From: Chelatococcus asaccharovorans
GTDB taxonomy: Bacteria; Pseudomonadota; Alphaproteobacteria; Rhizobiales; Beijerinckiaceae
Direction: 5' to 3'
Length of the DNA: 64,000 nt
Assembly (NCBI RefSeq): GCF_003201475.1
Contig: NZ_QJJK01000020.1
Coordinates: 23,256-87,255 of the forward strand
Shown here: positions 53,007-61,604 of the stretch, in pieces
Numbering within the stretch: the stretch's first letter is position 1
How the letters are laid out: every line of letters begins with the position of its first letter
Notes under the pieces: model-generated
What the model was told of the DNA's origin: nothing
Databases searched by the model: none
What the model saw: only the letters and a program-made list of their open reading frames with translations
Program-made: the position numbers and the translations under genes

Positions 53007-53890
53007 CGCCGGGTAAAATCTCCCATGAGACCTTGCGGGCGGTAGATGGTGAAGAGGATCAGCAAGAGCCCGATGACGCCAAGGCGCACCGAGGCCATCT
53101 CCACGTCCGAGATGAAGGGCATGACATCGCGAATGAAGCGGGACCCTTCGAGCAGCACCATCAGCAGCACGGTGCCGACGACCGCGCCCGAAACACGCCC
53201 GACGCCGCCGATGATGATCGCCATCCAGACATAGAAGGTGACAAGCGGGATGAACTGATCCGGCACGATATAGGTGATGTAATGGGCGTAGAAGGCGCCC
53301 GCGAGGCCGGCAAGCCCCGAGCCGAGAATGAGCACCTGCACCTTGAAGCGCGCCGGATCCTTGCCGAGCGCCTTCACGGCATCCTCATTGTCGCGGATGG
53401 CCTCGATGATGCGGCCGAACGGGCTCTTCACAATGCGGCCCATCCCCAGGATCGCGACGATCGTGACGACCAGCAGCACCGCCAGCACGGCAAAGGATGC
53501 GAGCGAACCCACCGAGATGCCGGCGAACATGCGCGGGATCGCCGGAATGCCTTGTACGCCGTTGGTCAGCCACTTCTCGCTGGTGATGACGAGGCGCACC
53601 GTCTCGGAGAAGCCGAGCGTCACGATGGCGAAGTAATCGTCCCGGAGCCGGAGCGCAATCAGGCCGATCGGCCAGGCGGCGAGGCCCGCGACGATGGTGC
53701 CGGCGGCAAAGCTCAAGACGAGTGGCAGGCCGTTCATGGCGAGGATCGCCGAGGTATAGGCGCCGATGGCGAAGAAACCGACATGGCCGAAATTGATCAG
53801 GCCGGTGAAGCCATATTGCAGCGTCAATCCGAGTGCCAGCAGCACATAGATCAGCGCGACGATGGCGATGGCGACGAGATAGGCCTCCAT
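53003..53890 (-). CDS. livM: Branched-chain amino-acid-type ABC transporter permease, LivM (system 1)
   Basis: The 295-residue membrane protein has about nine hydrophobic segments and the LivM pattern: LALGLTLQYGFTGLINFGHV, FFAIGAYTSAILAM, LRLRDDYFAIVTLGFSETVR, and the ATPase-contact loop GRIIEAIRDNEDAVKALGKD. The start at 53890 overlaps the livH stop by one base (TGATG), indicating coupled translation. A much longer open frame upstream is the shadow of livH. Confidence 0.92.
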   Translation of the reverse strand: MEAYLVAIAIVALIYVLLALGLTLQYGFTGLINFGHVGFFAIGAYTSAILAMNGLPLVLSFAAGTIVAGLAAWPIGLIALRLRDDYFAIVTLGFSETVRLVITSEKWLTNGVQGIPAIPRMFAGISVGSLASFAVLAVLLVVTIVAILGMGRIVKSPFGRIIEAIRDNEDAVKALGKDPARFKVQVLILGSGLAGLAGAFYAHYITYIVPDQFIPLVTFYVWMAIIIGGVGRVSGAVVGTVLLMVLLEGSRFIRDVMPFISDVEMASVRLGVIGLLLILFTIYRPQGLMGDFTRR

Positions 53891-54768
53891 CAGCGTACTC
53901 CCTCCAGCCGGCCGAACAGGCCGCGCGGACGCACCAGAAGCACCAGAAGCAGGACGACGAAGGAGATCGACAGCTTGTAGGTGAAGCCGACGAACGGGGT
54001 CGAAAGCTCCTGCGCTACGCCGAGCAGAAGGCCGGCAAGGACCGCGCCGACCGGGCTGCCTATGCCGCCGAGGATCGCGGCCGCGAAAGCCGGCAGGAGC
54101 ATCTCCCAGCCGAGTTCCGGCGAAACGATCGTCTTCATGCCGAGCATCATGCCGGCGACACCGGTCACCGCCCCGACGAGAAGCCAAAGCGCGATCATGA
54201 CGCGCTCAGGGCGGATGCCGGAGACGAGCGCCAGCTCCCGGTTGTCGGCGACGGCACGCATGCGCCGGCCGATCGGCGTCGCATAGAGCACGAGGAACAC
54301 GCCGACGAGCGCCACCGCCGCCACCGCAGCGAGCTGCAGGTCGAAGGGATTGATGATGAGCCCGTTGAAACGGATGGGGCGAACGAGCGGCACCGTGAAG
54401 AGCTGCTGATTATGGCCGAAGACGATTCCGAGGACGGAGCGCAGCAGGAAGCCGACACCGATCGACGTGACAAGGAGCGCGACTACCGAGCGCCCGGCAA
54501 GCTTGCGAAACACCAGGGCATAGACCGTGAGCGACAGGAGGGCCGTGGCCCCGACCGCGGCGCCCCCAGCCACCACGAGTGAGCCGGTTGCCTTGTGGCC
54601 GATGAGCGCGGCATAGGCGCCGAAGGTCATGGTGTCGCCGGTTGCCGCATTGGCAAAGCGCGCCACGCCGAAGACGAGCGTCACCGCAAGCGCGGCAAGC
54701 CCGACGATCAGCCCCTGGACGAGCCCGTTGACGATAAGCTGAGCGTAGAACAACGCTGGATGCCTCAC
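53890..54768 (-). CDS. livH: Branched-chain amino-acid-type ABC transporter permease, LivH (system 1)
   Basis: The 292-residue membrane protein has the LivH hallmarks NGLVQGLIVGLAALAVTLVF near the start, GRRMRAVADNRELALVSGIR as the ATPase-contact loop, and AFAAAILGGIGSPVGAVLAG. The GTG start at 54768 was kept because no ATG gives a better N-terminus. It lies just after a strong hairpin that separates it from its binding-protein gene. Confidence 0.9.
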   Translation of the reverse strand: MRHPALFYAQLIVNGLVQGLIVGLAALAVTLVFGVARFANAATGDTMTFGAYAALIGHKATGSLVVAGGAAVGATALLSLTVYALVFRKLAGRSVVALLVTSIGVGFLLRSVLGIVFGHNQQLFTVPLVRPIRFNGLIINPFDLQLAAVAAVALVGVFLVLYATPIGRRMRAVADNRELALVSGIRPERVMIALWLLVGAVTGVAGMMLGMKTIVSPELGWEMLLPAFAAAILGGIGSPVGAVLAGLLLGVAQELSTPFVGFTYKLSISFVVLLLVLLVRPRGLFGRLEGVR

Positions 54769-54780
54769 GTGAAATAAGGG

Positions 54781-54813
54781 CCTGTCCGGCGCCGCAATCC
54801 GGCGCCGGACAGG
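54781..54813 (-). terminator. Strong intercistronic hairpin between binding-protein gene and livH
   Basis: CCTGTCCGGCGCC (54781-54793) and GGCGCCGGACAGG (54801-54813) form a perfect 13-bp stem with a seven-base loop and no T-run. It begins seven bases after the binding-protein stop codon and would favour binding-protein message over the permease genes. Confidence 0.75.
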
Positions 54814-54819
54814 GCGGGA

Positions 54820-56043
54820 TCAGATCTTGACGATATAGCGGCGTTCCAGCTTGCCGCCCTTGATGAAATAGGCACCGAAGTCCGGCGTCACATCGCCATA
54901 CTGGTCGAAATCAAGAACCGACGAGGCGCCGTCGTAGTTGATCTTGCCGTTCTTCAGGGCAGCCTTGCCTTCGGCAAAAGACGAAACCACGGTGCCGGGC
55001 GGGTTGCCGACCTCGCGCAGCTTCGGCACGACGGCCGCCATATCGGCCGAGCCGGCCGCCTCGATCGCCAGCGCCAGCACGTTCACCATGTCCCAGGTCA
55101 TCGCGGCATAAACATTTGCGCTTCCCGGCTGGTTCATCGCCTTCTGGTAGGCAGCATCATACTGGGCATAGGCCGGGGATCCCTCGTTGGAGACCGAGTC
55201 GACGGAGATGATGTCTTCGGTCACCTCGGGGCCGAGGGCCTTGATGAGGTCCGGGTTGGCGGCCCAGCCCGGGATGATCCAGCGCACGGGCTGGCCGCTC
55301 TGGAACCACTCACGCAGGAGAATGGTGGTATCCGCGAGATAGGAACCGGTGACGATGACGTCGGGCTGCGCCGCGAGCACCTTCATGAGTTCCGACCGGT
55401 AGGTGGACTGGTTCGGCTCGTAGACGACGCTCTCCACCACCTTGCCGCCCTTGGCCTCCCAGGCCTTGCGGAAGCCCTCGGTGTTGCCGATGCCGGACGC
55501 ATTGTTGAAGGCCATCGTCGCGGGCCGCTTGAAGCCCTCCTTCACGCAGATCTCGGCGAAGGCCCGGCCGAAGCGGTCGTTGGTCGCCTGAAAGCGGAAG
55601 CCGAGGCCCTTGGCGTTGGCCGGCGGCGTCGACAGGGCCGGCGCGCCCGAGCAGTGAAAGAGCGGGATGCCAGCATCATTGCAGAGCGGGATGACCGCCA
55701 GGGAGACGCCCGACGACCAGGTGCCCAGGATCGCCTGGACCTTGTTGGCCTCGATGAGCTTCTTGGCAGCGAGGACACCGGCCTGCGGATTGGTCTGGGT
55801 GTCTTCCGCGATGATCTCGATGGGGCGGCCCGCCGCGCCGCCGGCGGCGTTCACGGCTTCGGCGGCGGCCAGGATCATCTTCTGCATGCCCGAGCCGTAG
55901 GGGCTGCCCGAACCGGTGACGGGGTTGAGCGCCCCGATACGGATCGGGCCCGCGCCCGCGCCCTGCGCCCGCAGGATGGACGGGGCGGCCATGAGGGCTC
56001 CGGTGCCCGCGACCGCGGTGAGTAGTGTACGACGATTGATCAT
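54820..56043 (-). CDS. ABC transporter substrate-binding protein, LivK-type (system 1)
   Basis: The 407-residue periplasmic protein has an RR-containing signal (MINRRTLLTAVAGTGALMAA, cleavage near LRAQG). The mature fold is the leucine-binding type: IRIGALNPVTGSGSPYGSGM, EDTQTNPQAGVLAAKKLIEA, ILGTWSSGVSLAVIPLCNDA. GGAGG lies six bases before the ATG at 56043. It is clearly paralogous to the binding protein of system 2. The ligand is probably an amino acid, peptide or amide related to the adjacent amidohydrolase, which is inference. Confidence 0.92.
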   Translation of the reverse strand: MINRRTLLTAVAGTGALMAAPSILRAQGAGAGPIRIGALNPVTGSGSPYGSGMQKMILAAAEAVNAAGGAAGRPIEIIAEDTQTNPQAGVLAAKKLIEANKVQAILGTWSSGVSLAVIPLCNDAGIPLFHCSGAPALSTPPANAKGLGFRFQATNDRFGRAFAEICVKEGFKRPATMAFNNASGIGNTEGFRKAWEAKGGKVVESVVYEPNQSTYRSELMKVLAAQPDVIVTGSYLADTTILLREWFQSGQPVRWIIPGWAANPDLIKALGPEVTEDIISVDSVSNEGSPAYAQYDAAYQKAMNQPGSANVYAAMTWDMVNVLALAIEAAGSADMAAVVPKLREVGNPPGTVVSSFAEGKAALKNGKINYDGASSVLDFDQYGDVTPDFGAYFIKGGKLERRYIVKI

Positions 56044-56065
56044 CTTCCCCTCCATGTGAACCGGC

Positions 56066-57304
56066 TCAAACGCCGAGTTCGTTCTTCACAAAATGCCCGG
56101 CCTTCATGATGGCCGGCATATGCTTGCCCTGGCCGGTCAGGAGCGACATGTCCTTCAGCGGATTGCCGTCGACGACGATCAGGTCTGCATGCGCGCCCGG
56201 CGCCACGACACCGAGCTTGCCCTCCTGGCGGACGACCTTGGCGGCATTGACGGTGGCCGAGCGGATCACCTCGATCGCCGGCAACACGTCCCGGCGCAGC
56301 AGGAATTCGTCGGACTGGTGGCGGTGCATCTCGCCCAGAAGGTCCGAGCCGTAGGCCATCATGACATTCGCATTGTACAGGATCTCAAGTGCCGCCAGCC
56401 CCTGCGCGCGGACATCCTCGATCTTGGCGACGGATGCGGGCGGCAGGCCGTAGGACGCGCCTTCCTTGGCGAGATAGTCGAAGGTTACGTTGGTGGGCAC
56501 CACATAGGCGCCTTTCTCCTTCACGAGGCGCGCCGTCTCGGCCGAGATGAGGTTGCCGTGCTCGACCGATTCCACGCCGAGTTCGACGGCGCGACGGATG
56601 CCCTCATCGGTATAGAGATGGGCGGCGACATAGGTCTGGGCATGGCGCGCCTCTTCCACCGCCGCGCGCAGCTCATCGTCGGAGAAGCCGAGGAAGGCGA
56701 TCGGATCGGTCGGCGATGAGACGCCGCCATTGGCCATGATCTTGATGAACTGCGCCCCGCCCTTGATCTCCTCGCGGGCCGCGCGGCGCAGGGCATCGAC
56801 ACCATCGACCACGCGGCCAAGGGCGCCGGCCCGCTCGGCGTAGTAGTCGACACTCCGCGCATGATAGCGGCCGCGATAGTCGGTATGACCGCCCGTCTGC
56901 GACAGCGCCTTGCCGCAAATGACGAGGCGCGGCGCCTCGATCAGCCCTTCCTCGATGGCCTGCACAAGGCCGTATTCGGCACCGCCGAGATCGCGCACGG
57001 TCGTGAAGCCGCGCATCAGCATGTCGCGCATGATCTTGGCGGAGCGCAGGGCGACCAGCGTATTTGGCAGCTCGGCGTTGACGGCGAGGTTGGTCGTGGT
57101 GGCGATCACATGCACGTGGCAGTCGATCAGGCCGGGCATCAGCGTCTTCCCAGCGAGGTCGATGACGACGGCCGACGACGATTGGATCGGCTTGTCCGAT
57201 ACTTCGCGAATCTCGCCGTTCTCGACGAGGACATGGTGCCCGGCGAGGGCCTCGTCAGAACGCCCGTCGAGGATGTCAGCGTTCTGGAACAGGATCGTGC
57301 TCAT
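56066..57304 (-). CDS. Metal-dependent amidohydrolase, prolidase-like (COG1228)
   Basis: The 412-residue cytoplasmic amidohydrolase-superfamily enzyme has the metal motif PGLIDCHVHVIAT near residue 60, FTTVRDLGGAEYG, a lysine likely carboxylated in AQFIKIMANGGVSSP, metal histidines in YVAAHLYTDEGI and SVEHGNLIS, and the catalytic aspartate in MMAYGSDLLGEMHRHQ. COG1228 enzymes of this type include Xaa-Pro dipeptidases and N-acyl-amino-acid hydrolases. Sitting between two amino-acid-type importers, it probably hydrolyses what they bring in. It starts 31 bases after the GAF gene and ends 22 bases before the system 1 binding-protein gene. Confidence 0.88.
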   Translation of the reverse strand: MSTILFQNADILDGRSDEALAGHHVLVENGEIREVSDKPIQSSSAVVIDLAGKTLMPGLIDCHVHVIATTTNLAVNAELPNTLVALRSAKIMRDMLMRGFTTVRDLGGAEYGLVQAIEEGLIEAPRLVICGKALSQTGGHTDYRGRYHARSVDYYAERAGALGRVVDGVDALRRAAREEIKGGAQFIKIMANGGVSSPTDPIAFLGFSDDELRAAVEEARHAQTYVAAHLYTDEGIRRAVELGVESVEHGNLISAETARLVKEKGAYVVPTNVTFDYLAKEGASYGLPPASVAKIEDVRAQGLAALEILYNANVMMAYGSDLLGEMHRHQSDEFLLRRDVLPAIEVIRSATVNAAKVVRQEGKLGVVAPGAHADLIVVDGNPLKDMSLLTGQGKHMPAIMKAGHFVKNELGV

Positions 57305-57335
57305 AACAAACTCCGAACGTCGAAAAAGGCAGGCG

Positions 57336-57830
57336 TCAGACGCGGGCCTTGGTTAATGCAGGAATGAGGAACGGGGTGAAGGAACGCACCAGCGCGACCT
57401 GATCCTCGCTGGTAAAGGCGCCTTCGCGGTCGAGCACATTGAGCGTGCCGAGAATGTCGCCACCCTGCTGGACAGACACATTGATGACGGAGCCGAGGCC
57501 GAGGCTTTCGATCAGCTGATGATCCGGGAAGGCCCAGCGAATGGCGGCGACATCGGGGCCGAGGAAGGTCTGTTTGCGCTTCAGAACCAGGTCGCCCCAC
57601 GGGGTCGGCCCCATGCGTTTGCGGCCCTGGACGGGATAGGCGGCCGGCTGCGAGGAATAGACACGCTCGACCTCCTCGCCATTCTCGCACCGGACGAGAA
57701 TGGTGAACAGCTTGTGGCCGAGGAGATCCGCCACGGCCTTGTCGACGGCGCGATAGGCGGCCTCGGGGCTTGCATCGGCGGCGATGGCATCGGTTACGGA
57801 GAGATAGGCCTGGAGCAGGGAAGCGGTCAT
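57336..57830 (-). CDS. Stand-alone GAF-domain protein
   Basis: The 164-residue protein is essentially one GAF domain (ASPEAAYRAVDKAVADLLGH, KLFTILVRC, SLGLGSVINVSVQQGGDILG, TLNVLDREGAFTSEDQVALV). It has a single cysteine, so it is not a free-methionine-sulfoxide reductase, which needs more. It has no kinase, HTH or cyclase domain. A cytoplasmic ligand-sensing role is likely but unproven. Its ATG overlaps the livM stop of system 2 (ATGA), tying it to the transporter. Confidence 0.85.
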   Translation of the reverse strand: MTASLLQAYLSVTDAIAADASPEAAYRAVDKAVADLLGHKLFTILVRCENGEEVERVYSSQPAAYPVQGRKRMGPTPWGDLVLKRKQTFLGPDVAAIRWAFPDHQLIESLGLGSVINVSVQQGGDILGTLNVLDREGAFTSEDQVALVRSFTPFLIPALTKARV

Positions 57831-58726
57831 AGCGCAGGAGCTTTCTGTGAACGTTCGGGTAGGAGGCCGTCCGGGCGGAAGGAGAGGACAAGGACCAGGC
57901 CGAGCCCGACCACGATCTCCCTCAGGGACGCCGCCTGCACGGCGGAGACGCCCGGCGCCAGTTCGGCGATGAAGCGCGTGGCTTCGAGGAAGGCGACGAG
58001 CAGATAGGCGCCGATGACAGCGCCGGCGGGGCGCGCATTGCCTCCGGCCGTCACCGCCAGGAAGATGTAGATGGTGATGAGCGGCTGGAAGAGATCCGGC
58101 GCGACATAGCTTGTGTAATGACCGTAGAACGCACCGGCCACGCCGGCGATCGCCGCAGCGAGCGAAAAGGCCTGCGCCTTGAAGCGCACGATGCTCTTGC
58201 CGGCGACGGATGCCACCGTCTGATCCTCGCGGATCGCCCTCAGGCTGCGCCCCCAGGGCGAGCGCAGGAGCCGTCGCAGGAGAAGATAGACCGCGGCCAC
58301 AGCCGCGGCGATGATGGCGAGCGATCCGGCATGAAACCAGATGCCGGCGTCGCGCGGCACGAGGACCGGAATGCCGGAGATGCCGTCGGTGCCACCCGTC
58401 AGCCACACCTCGTTTGAGGCGACGAGGCGCACAATCTCCGCGAACCCCAGCGTGACGATCGCCAGATAGTCGTCGCGCAGCCGAAGCGTCGAGAAGCAGA
58501 CGACGAGCCCAACGAGCCCGCCGGCCAGCATGGCGGCGGCAACGCCCAGCGGGATCGGCGCATGGCCCCAGGTGGTCAGCATCGCCGAGGCATAGGCCCC
58601 CACCGCAAAGAAGCCCGCCAGACCGAGATTGACGAGGCCGGCCAGCCCCCAGGAGAGCATGAGGCTTTGCGCGAGCAGCGCATAGACCGAGCCGATGACA
58701 AGCGCGAAGAGGATGTAAGTGAGCAT
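57827..58726 (-). CDS. livM: Branched-chain amino-acid-type ABC transporter permease, LivM (system 2)
   Basis: The 299-residue membrane protein has LMLSWGLAGLVNLGLAGFFA, LRLRDDYLAIVTLGFAEIVR, and the ATPase-contact loop GRSLRAIREDQTVASVAGKS. It is paralogous to the system 1 LivM. It starts four bases after the livH stop and overlaps the GAF gene at its end. Confidence 0.92.
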   Translation of the reverse strand: MLTYILFALVIGSVYALLAQSLMLSWGLAGLVNLGLAGFFAVGAYASAMLTTWGHAPIPLGVAAAMLAGGLVGLVVCFSTLRLRDDYLAIVTLGFAEIVRLVASNEVWLTGGTDGISGIPVLVPRDAGIWFHAGSLAIIAAAVAAVYLLLRRLLRSPWGRSLRAIREDQTVASVAGKSIVRFKAQAFSLAAAIAGVAGAFYGHYTSYVAPDLFQPLITIYIFLAVTAGGNARPAGAVIGAYLLVAFLEATRFIAELAPGVSAVQAASLREIVVGLGLVLVLSFRPDGLLPERSQKAPAL

Positions 58727-58730
58727 GTCG

Positions 58731-59594
58731 TCAGTTCGCCTTGCTGCCGAGAAGGCCCGATGGCCGGACGGTCAGAACGACCAGGATCACGATGAAGCCG
58801 ACCGCCAGCCGATAGGCGGGCGATAGGGCGAGAACCGTGAATTCCTCGACGATGCCGATCAGGAAGGCGCCCGCCACCGCACCGGGAATGCTGCCAAGCC
58901 CGCCGAGCACCGCGGCTGCGAAGACCGAGAGCAGGACCCGGCCGCCGACAAGGGGATCGATGGCCGTATCGAGACCGATCAACGTGCCGCCGATGCCGCA
59001 GAGGCCGCTGCCGATGGCCACCGTTACCAGCGCGATGAAGCGCGGATTGACGCCCTTGAGACGGGCGAGATCGGGATTGTCCGCGACGGCGCGCATGGAC
59101 CGGCCGAGGCTCGTCAGCGAGAGGAAGGCCCATACGGCCGCCATGATGACGAGCGCGAGGACGAGATTATTGAGCTGCTGCGGGCCGACGCGGATCGGCC
59201 CGAAGACGATATCGCGCGCCAGCGGCAGGTCGAAAGCCCTGAGATCATTACCGAAGATAAAACGGACGATGTTCTCGATGACCATGCCCATGGCCAGCGA
59301 GCCGATGGCCTTCATCAGCGCGCCCCCGCGGCCGAGCCGCTCCAGCGCGCCATATTCCAGCAAGGCACCGACGAGCGCGGCCCCGACAAAGGCGGCGACG
59401 ATCGCCACCGGAATCGGCAGGCCGAGCCCGACGTTGACCACCCAGGCACAATAGGCACCCGCCGTCGCCAATGCGCCGATGGCGAAATTGGGGAAGCGGA
59501 GCACAGCGAAGATCGCGCTGAAGCCCAGCGCCGGGACGGCGAGAAGCGTCCCGGAGATGATGCCGTTGATCAGCGCCTGGAGGACCGCATCCAT
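58731..59594 (-). CDS. livH: Branched-chain amino-acid-type ABC transporter permease, LivH (system 2)
   Basis: The 287-residue membrane protein has INGIISGTLLAVPALGFSAI near the start, GRSMRAVADNPDLARLKGVN as the ATPase-contact loop and FAAAVLGGLGSIPGAVAGAF. It starts one base after the binding-protein stop; unlike system 1, no hairpin separates the two. Confidence 0.92.
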   Translation of the reverse strand: MDAVLQALINGIISGTLLAVPALGFSAIFAVLRFPNFAIGALATAGAYCAWVVNVGLGLPIPVAIVAAFVGAALVGALLEYGALERLGRGGALMKAIGSLAMGMVIENIVRFIFGNDLRAFDLPLARDIVFGPIRVGPQQLNNLVLALVIMAAVWAFLSLTSLGRSMRAVADNPDLARLKGVNPRFIALVTVAIGSGLCGIGGTLIGLDTAIDPLVGGRVLLSVFAAAVLGGLGSIPGAVAGAFLIGIVEEFTVLALSPAYRLAVGFIVILVVLTVRPSGLLGSKAN

Positions 59595-59595
59595 G

Positions 59596-60795
59596 TTACG
59601 CGATCTTCAGGAGGACGATCTTGCCGTCCTTGATCTGCTCGTAGCGGAACTGGGCATCCTCGATATCGCCGATGTCGGTGAAATCGCAGGGCCCCGAAGC
59701 GCCGTCATAGTCGATCTTCGTGCCGGCCGTGACGAGCTTGAGGCCGTCGACCGCATTGTCGACCTTCTGGCCGCCACCTTGCGCCACCTTGCGGACATTG
59801 TCCTTGATGACCGTGCCGGTCGTGCCCTTGCCGGCCGCCATGGCGAGCGAGATCAGGTTGAGGTGATCGTAGATCTGGCAGCTATAGGTGTCGGGTGAGT
59901 CAACGCCGAGCAGCCGCGCCACGTTCTTGTAGCCACCCGTGCCTTGCGCCGCAGACGGCGACAGGGTCACGATGCCCTCGCTCACGTCGGGCGGCAGCGC
60001 CTCGACGAGTTGCTTGTTGACCGCATAGCCGAAGCCGAGCAGCTTGCCCTTGTAGTTGGCGCGATAGAGATCCCGCACCAAAACCGCGGTATCGGTGGTG
60101 TAGCCGCCCATCACGATGGCGTCAGGCTTCGACCGCAGCACCTGGTCGACCTCGGTGCGCAGCGTCGTCTTCTTGTCGTCATAGATCAGGATCGACGTCT
60201 TGCCGCCGGCGGCTTCGACCGCCTTGGTCAGGGCCGCGAACTGGGATTCCGTAAACGGCGTCTGCGGCGACACGAATGCGACATTCTTCGCACCGAGTTC
60301 AAGCGCGAACTCGCCGAATTTGCGTCCCTGCAGGGTCGTGTTCGGCTGCGTGCGGATGATGAAGCCCTGGTGCGGCAATTTGGTGATGGAATCCGCCCCG
60401 GAAACCGTGGCGAGGAAGACGCCGCTCTGCCAGCACACCGGCGCGACCGCAGTCGTCACCGACGACGCCCAGGTGCCCATGATGGCCGACACCTTGTCGA
60501 CGTCGATGAGCTTGCGCGCGGCGCGCAGGCCGGCTTCCGGGTTGGTCTGGTCGTCTTCCGAGATGATGACGAGCTCACGGCCAAGCACACCGCCGGCCTT
60601 GTTGATCTCGCCCGCCGCCTTCTTCACCACATCTGCCATCACGGGGCCGTAGGCGCCGCCGGAACCCGTCAGGGGCGTCAGTGTGCCGAGCTTGATCGGG
60701 CCTTCCTGCGCACGCAGGATCGCCGGCATTGCAAGTGTACCCGCGGCCAGAATACTGGTTCCAAGAAAGCTTCGACGTGTAAAACGCATGGTCAT
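59596..60795 (-). CDS. ABC transporter substrate-binding protein, LivK-type (system 2)
   Basis: The 399-residue protein carries a classical twin-arginine signal (MTMRFTRRSFLGTSILAAGT, cleavage near LRAQE), so it may be exported folded by Tat. The mature part is the leucine-binding type: IKLGTLTPLTGSGGAYGPVM, SEDDQTNPEAGLRAARKLID, IMGTWASSVTTAVAPVCWQS. Its similarity to the system 1 protein in these segments shows a duplication. GGAGG lies eight bases before the ATG at 60795. Confidence 0.93.
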   Translation of the reverse strand: MTMRFTRRSFLGTSILAAGTLAMPAILRAQEGPIKLGTLTPLTGSGGAYGPVMADVVKKAAGEINKAGGVLGRELVIISEDDQTNPEAGLRAARKLIDVDKVSAIMGTWASSVTTAVAPVCWQSGVFLATVSGADSITKLPHQGFIIRTQPNTTLQGRKFGEFALELGAKNVAFVSPQTPFTESQFAALTKAVEAAGGKTSILIYDDKKTTLRTEVDQVLRSKPDAIVMGGYTTDTAVLVRDLYRANYKGKLLGFGYAVNKQLVEALPPDVSEGIVTLSPSAAQGTGGYKNVARLLGVDSPDTYSCQIYDHLNLISLAMAAGKGTTGTVIKDNVRKVAQGGGQKVDNAVDGLKLVTAGTKIDYDGASGPCDFTDIGDIEDAQFRYEQIKDGKIVLLKIA

Positions 60796-60815
60796 GATTT
60801 CACCCTCCACTTGAT

Positions 60816-61604
60816 TTACTTCTGTTTTGCTGAATCCGACGCGGACGTTTCACCGGCCGCCCCTGATTGCCGGCTGCTCGTGCTGCGCCCGCCCAGGAAG
60901 AGCCGGCGAATATCAGGATCGTTGGCGACGGCCTCCGCCGTGCCCTCGAGGTGGTTGCGACCATCCACGAGGACATAGGCGCGGTCCGACACCGACAGTG
61001 ATTCCAGCGCGTTCTGCTCGACCATGAGAATGGCGATGCCTTCAGCCGCGATGCGCCTGATGTAGTCGAAGAGTTCGTGCGCCGCCTTCGGGCTCAGGCC
61101 CGCGGTCGGCTCATCGAGCAGCAACGCGGAAGGCTTCGCCATGAGGGCCATCGCCATGGCGAGGATCTGCCGCTGCCCGCCGGATAGGCTCTTGGCCGCA
61201 GTCCGCCGCTTGTCGGCGAGCATCGGGAAGCGCGCATAGGCTTCCGCAGCCCGTTCCTTGAAGGCACCGGGCTCGAAGCGGCACCCCATCTCCAGGTTCT
61301 CGGCGACGGAGAGCGAGCCGAAGATGTTGCGCTCCTGCGGAACGAAACCAAGGCCCGCCCGCGCGATCGCCTGCGGCGAACGGCCCGCGACATCCTCGCC
61401 GTTGATATAGACATGGCCCTGCGCGGGACGCAGCAGGCCGGAGATGAGCTTCAGCGCGGTGGACTTGCCAGCGCCATTGGGCCCGATGATGGTGACGAGC
61501 TCGCCCGCATCGGCGCCCATCGCGACGCCCTTGACGATCTGCTCGGCGGACGCGTAGCCGCCAACGAGGCCGGTGACCTCGATCAGCCTCTTGTGGGCGT
61601 TCAT
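60816..61604 (-). CDS. livF: Branched-chain amino-acid-type ABC transporter ATPase, LivF (system 2)
   Basis: The 262-residue ATPase has Walker A IIGPNGAGKSTALKLISGL, GFVPQERNIFGSLSVAENLE, signature LSGGQRQILAMAMAL and Walker B ALLLDEPTAGLSP. A serine/threonine-rich tail of about 25 residues (GRSTSSRQSGAAG and beyond) exceeds the usual LivF length. It overlaps livG by four bases (ATGA) and precedes the binding-protein gene by 20 bases. Confidence 0.92.
   Translation of the reverse strand: MNAHKRLIEVTGLVGGYASAEQIVKGVAMGADAGELVTIIGPNGAGKSTALKLISGLLRPAQGHVYINGEDVAGRSPQAIARAGLGFVPQERNIFGSLSVAENLEMGCRFEPGAFKERAAEAYARFPMLADKRRTAAKSLSGGQRQILAMAMALMAKPSALLLDEPTAGLSPKAAHELFDYIRRIAAEGIAILMVEQNALESLSVSDRAYVLVDGRNHLEGTAEAVANDPDIRRLFLGGRSTSSRQSGAAGETSASDSAKQK

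Noticed and set aside
57336..57830. Free-methionine-(R)-sulfoxide reductase identity for the GAF protein
   Set aside because: That enzyme needs several conserved cysteines; this protein has only one.
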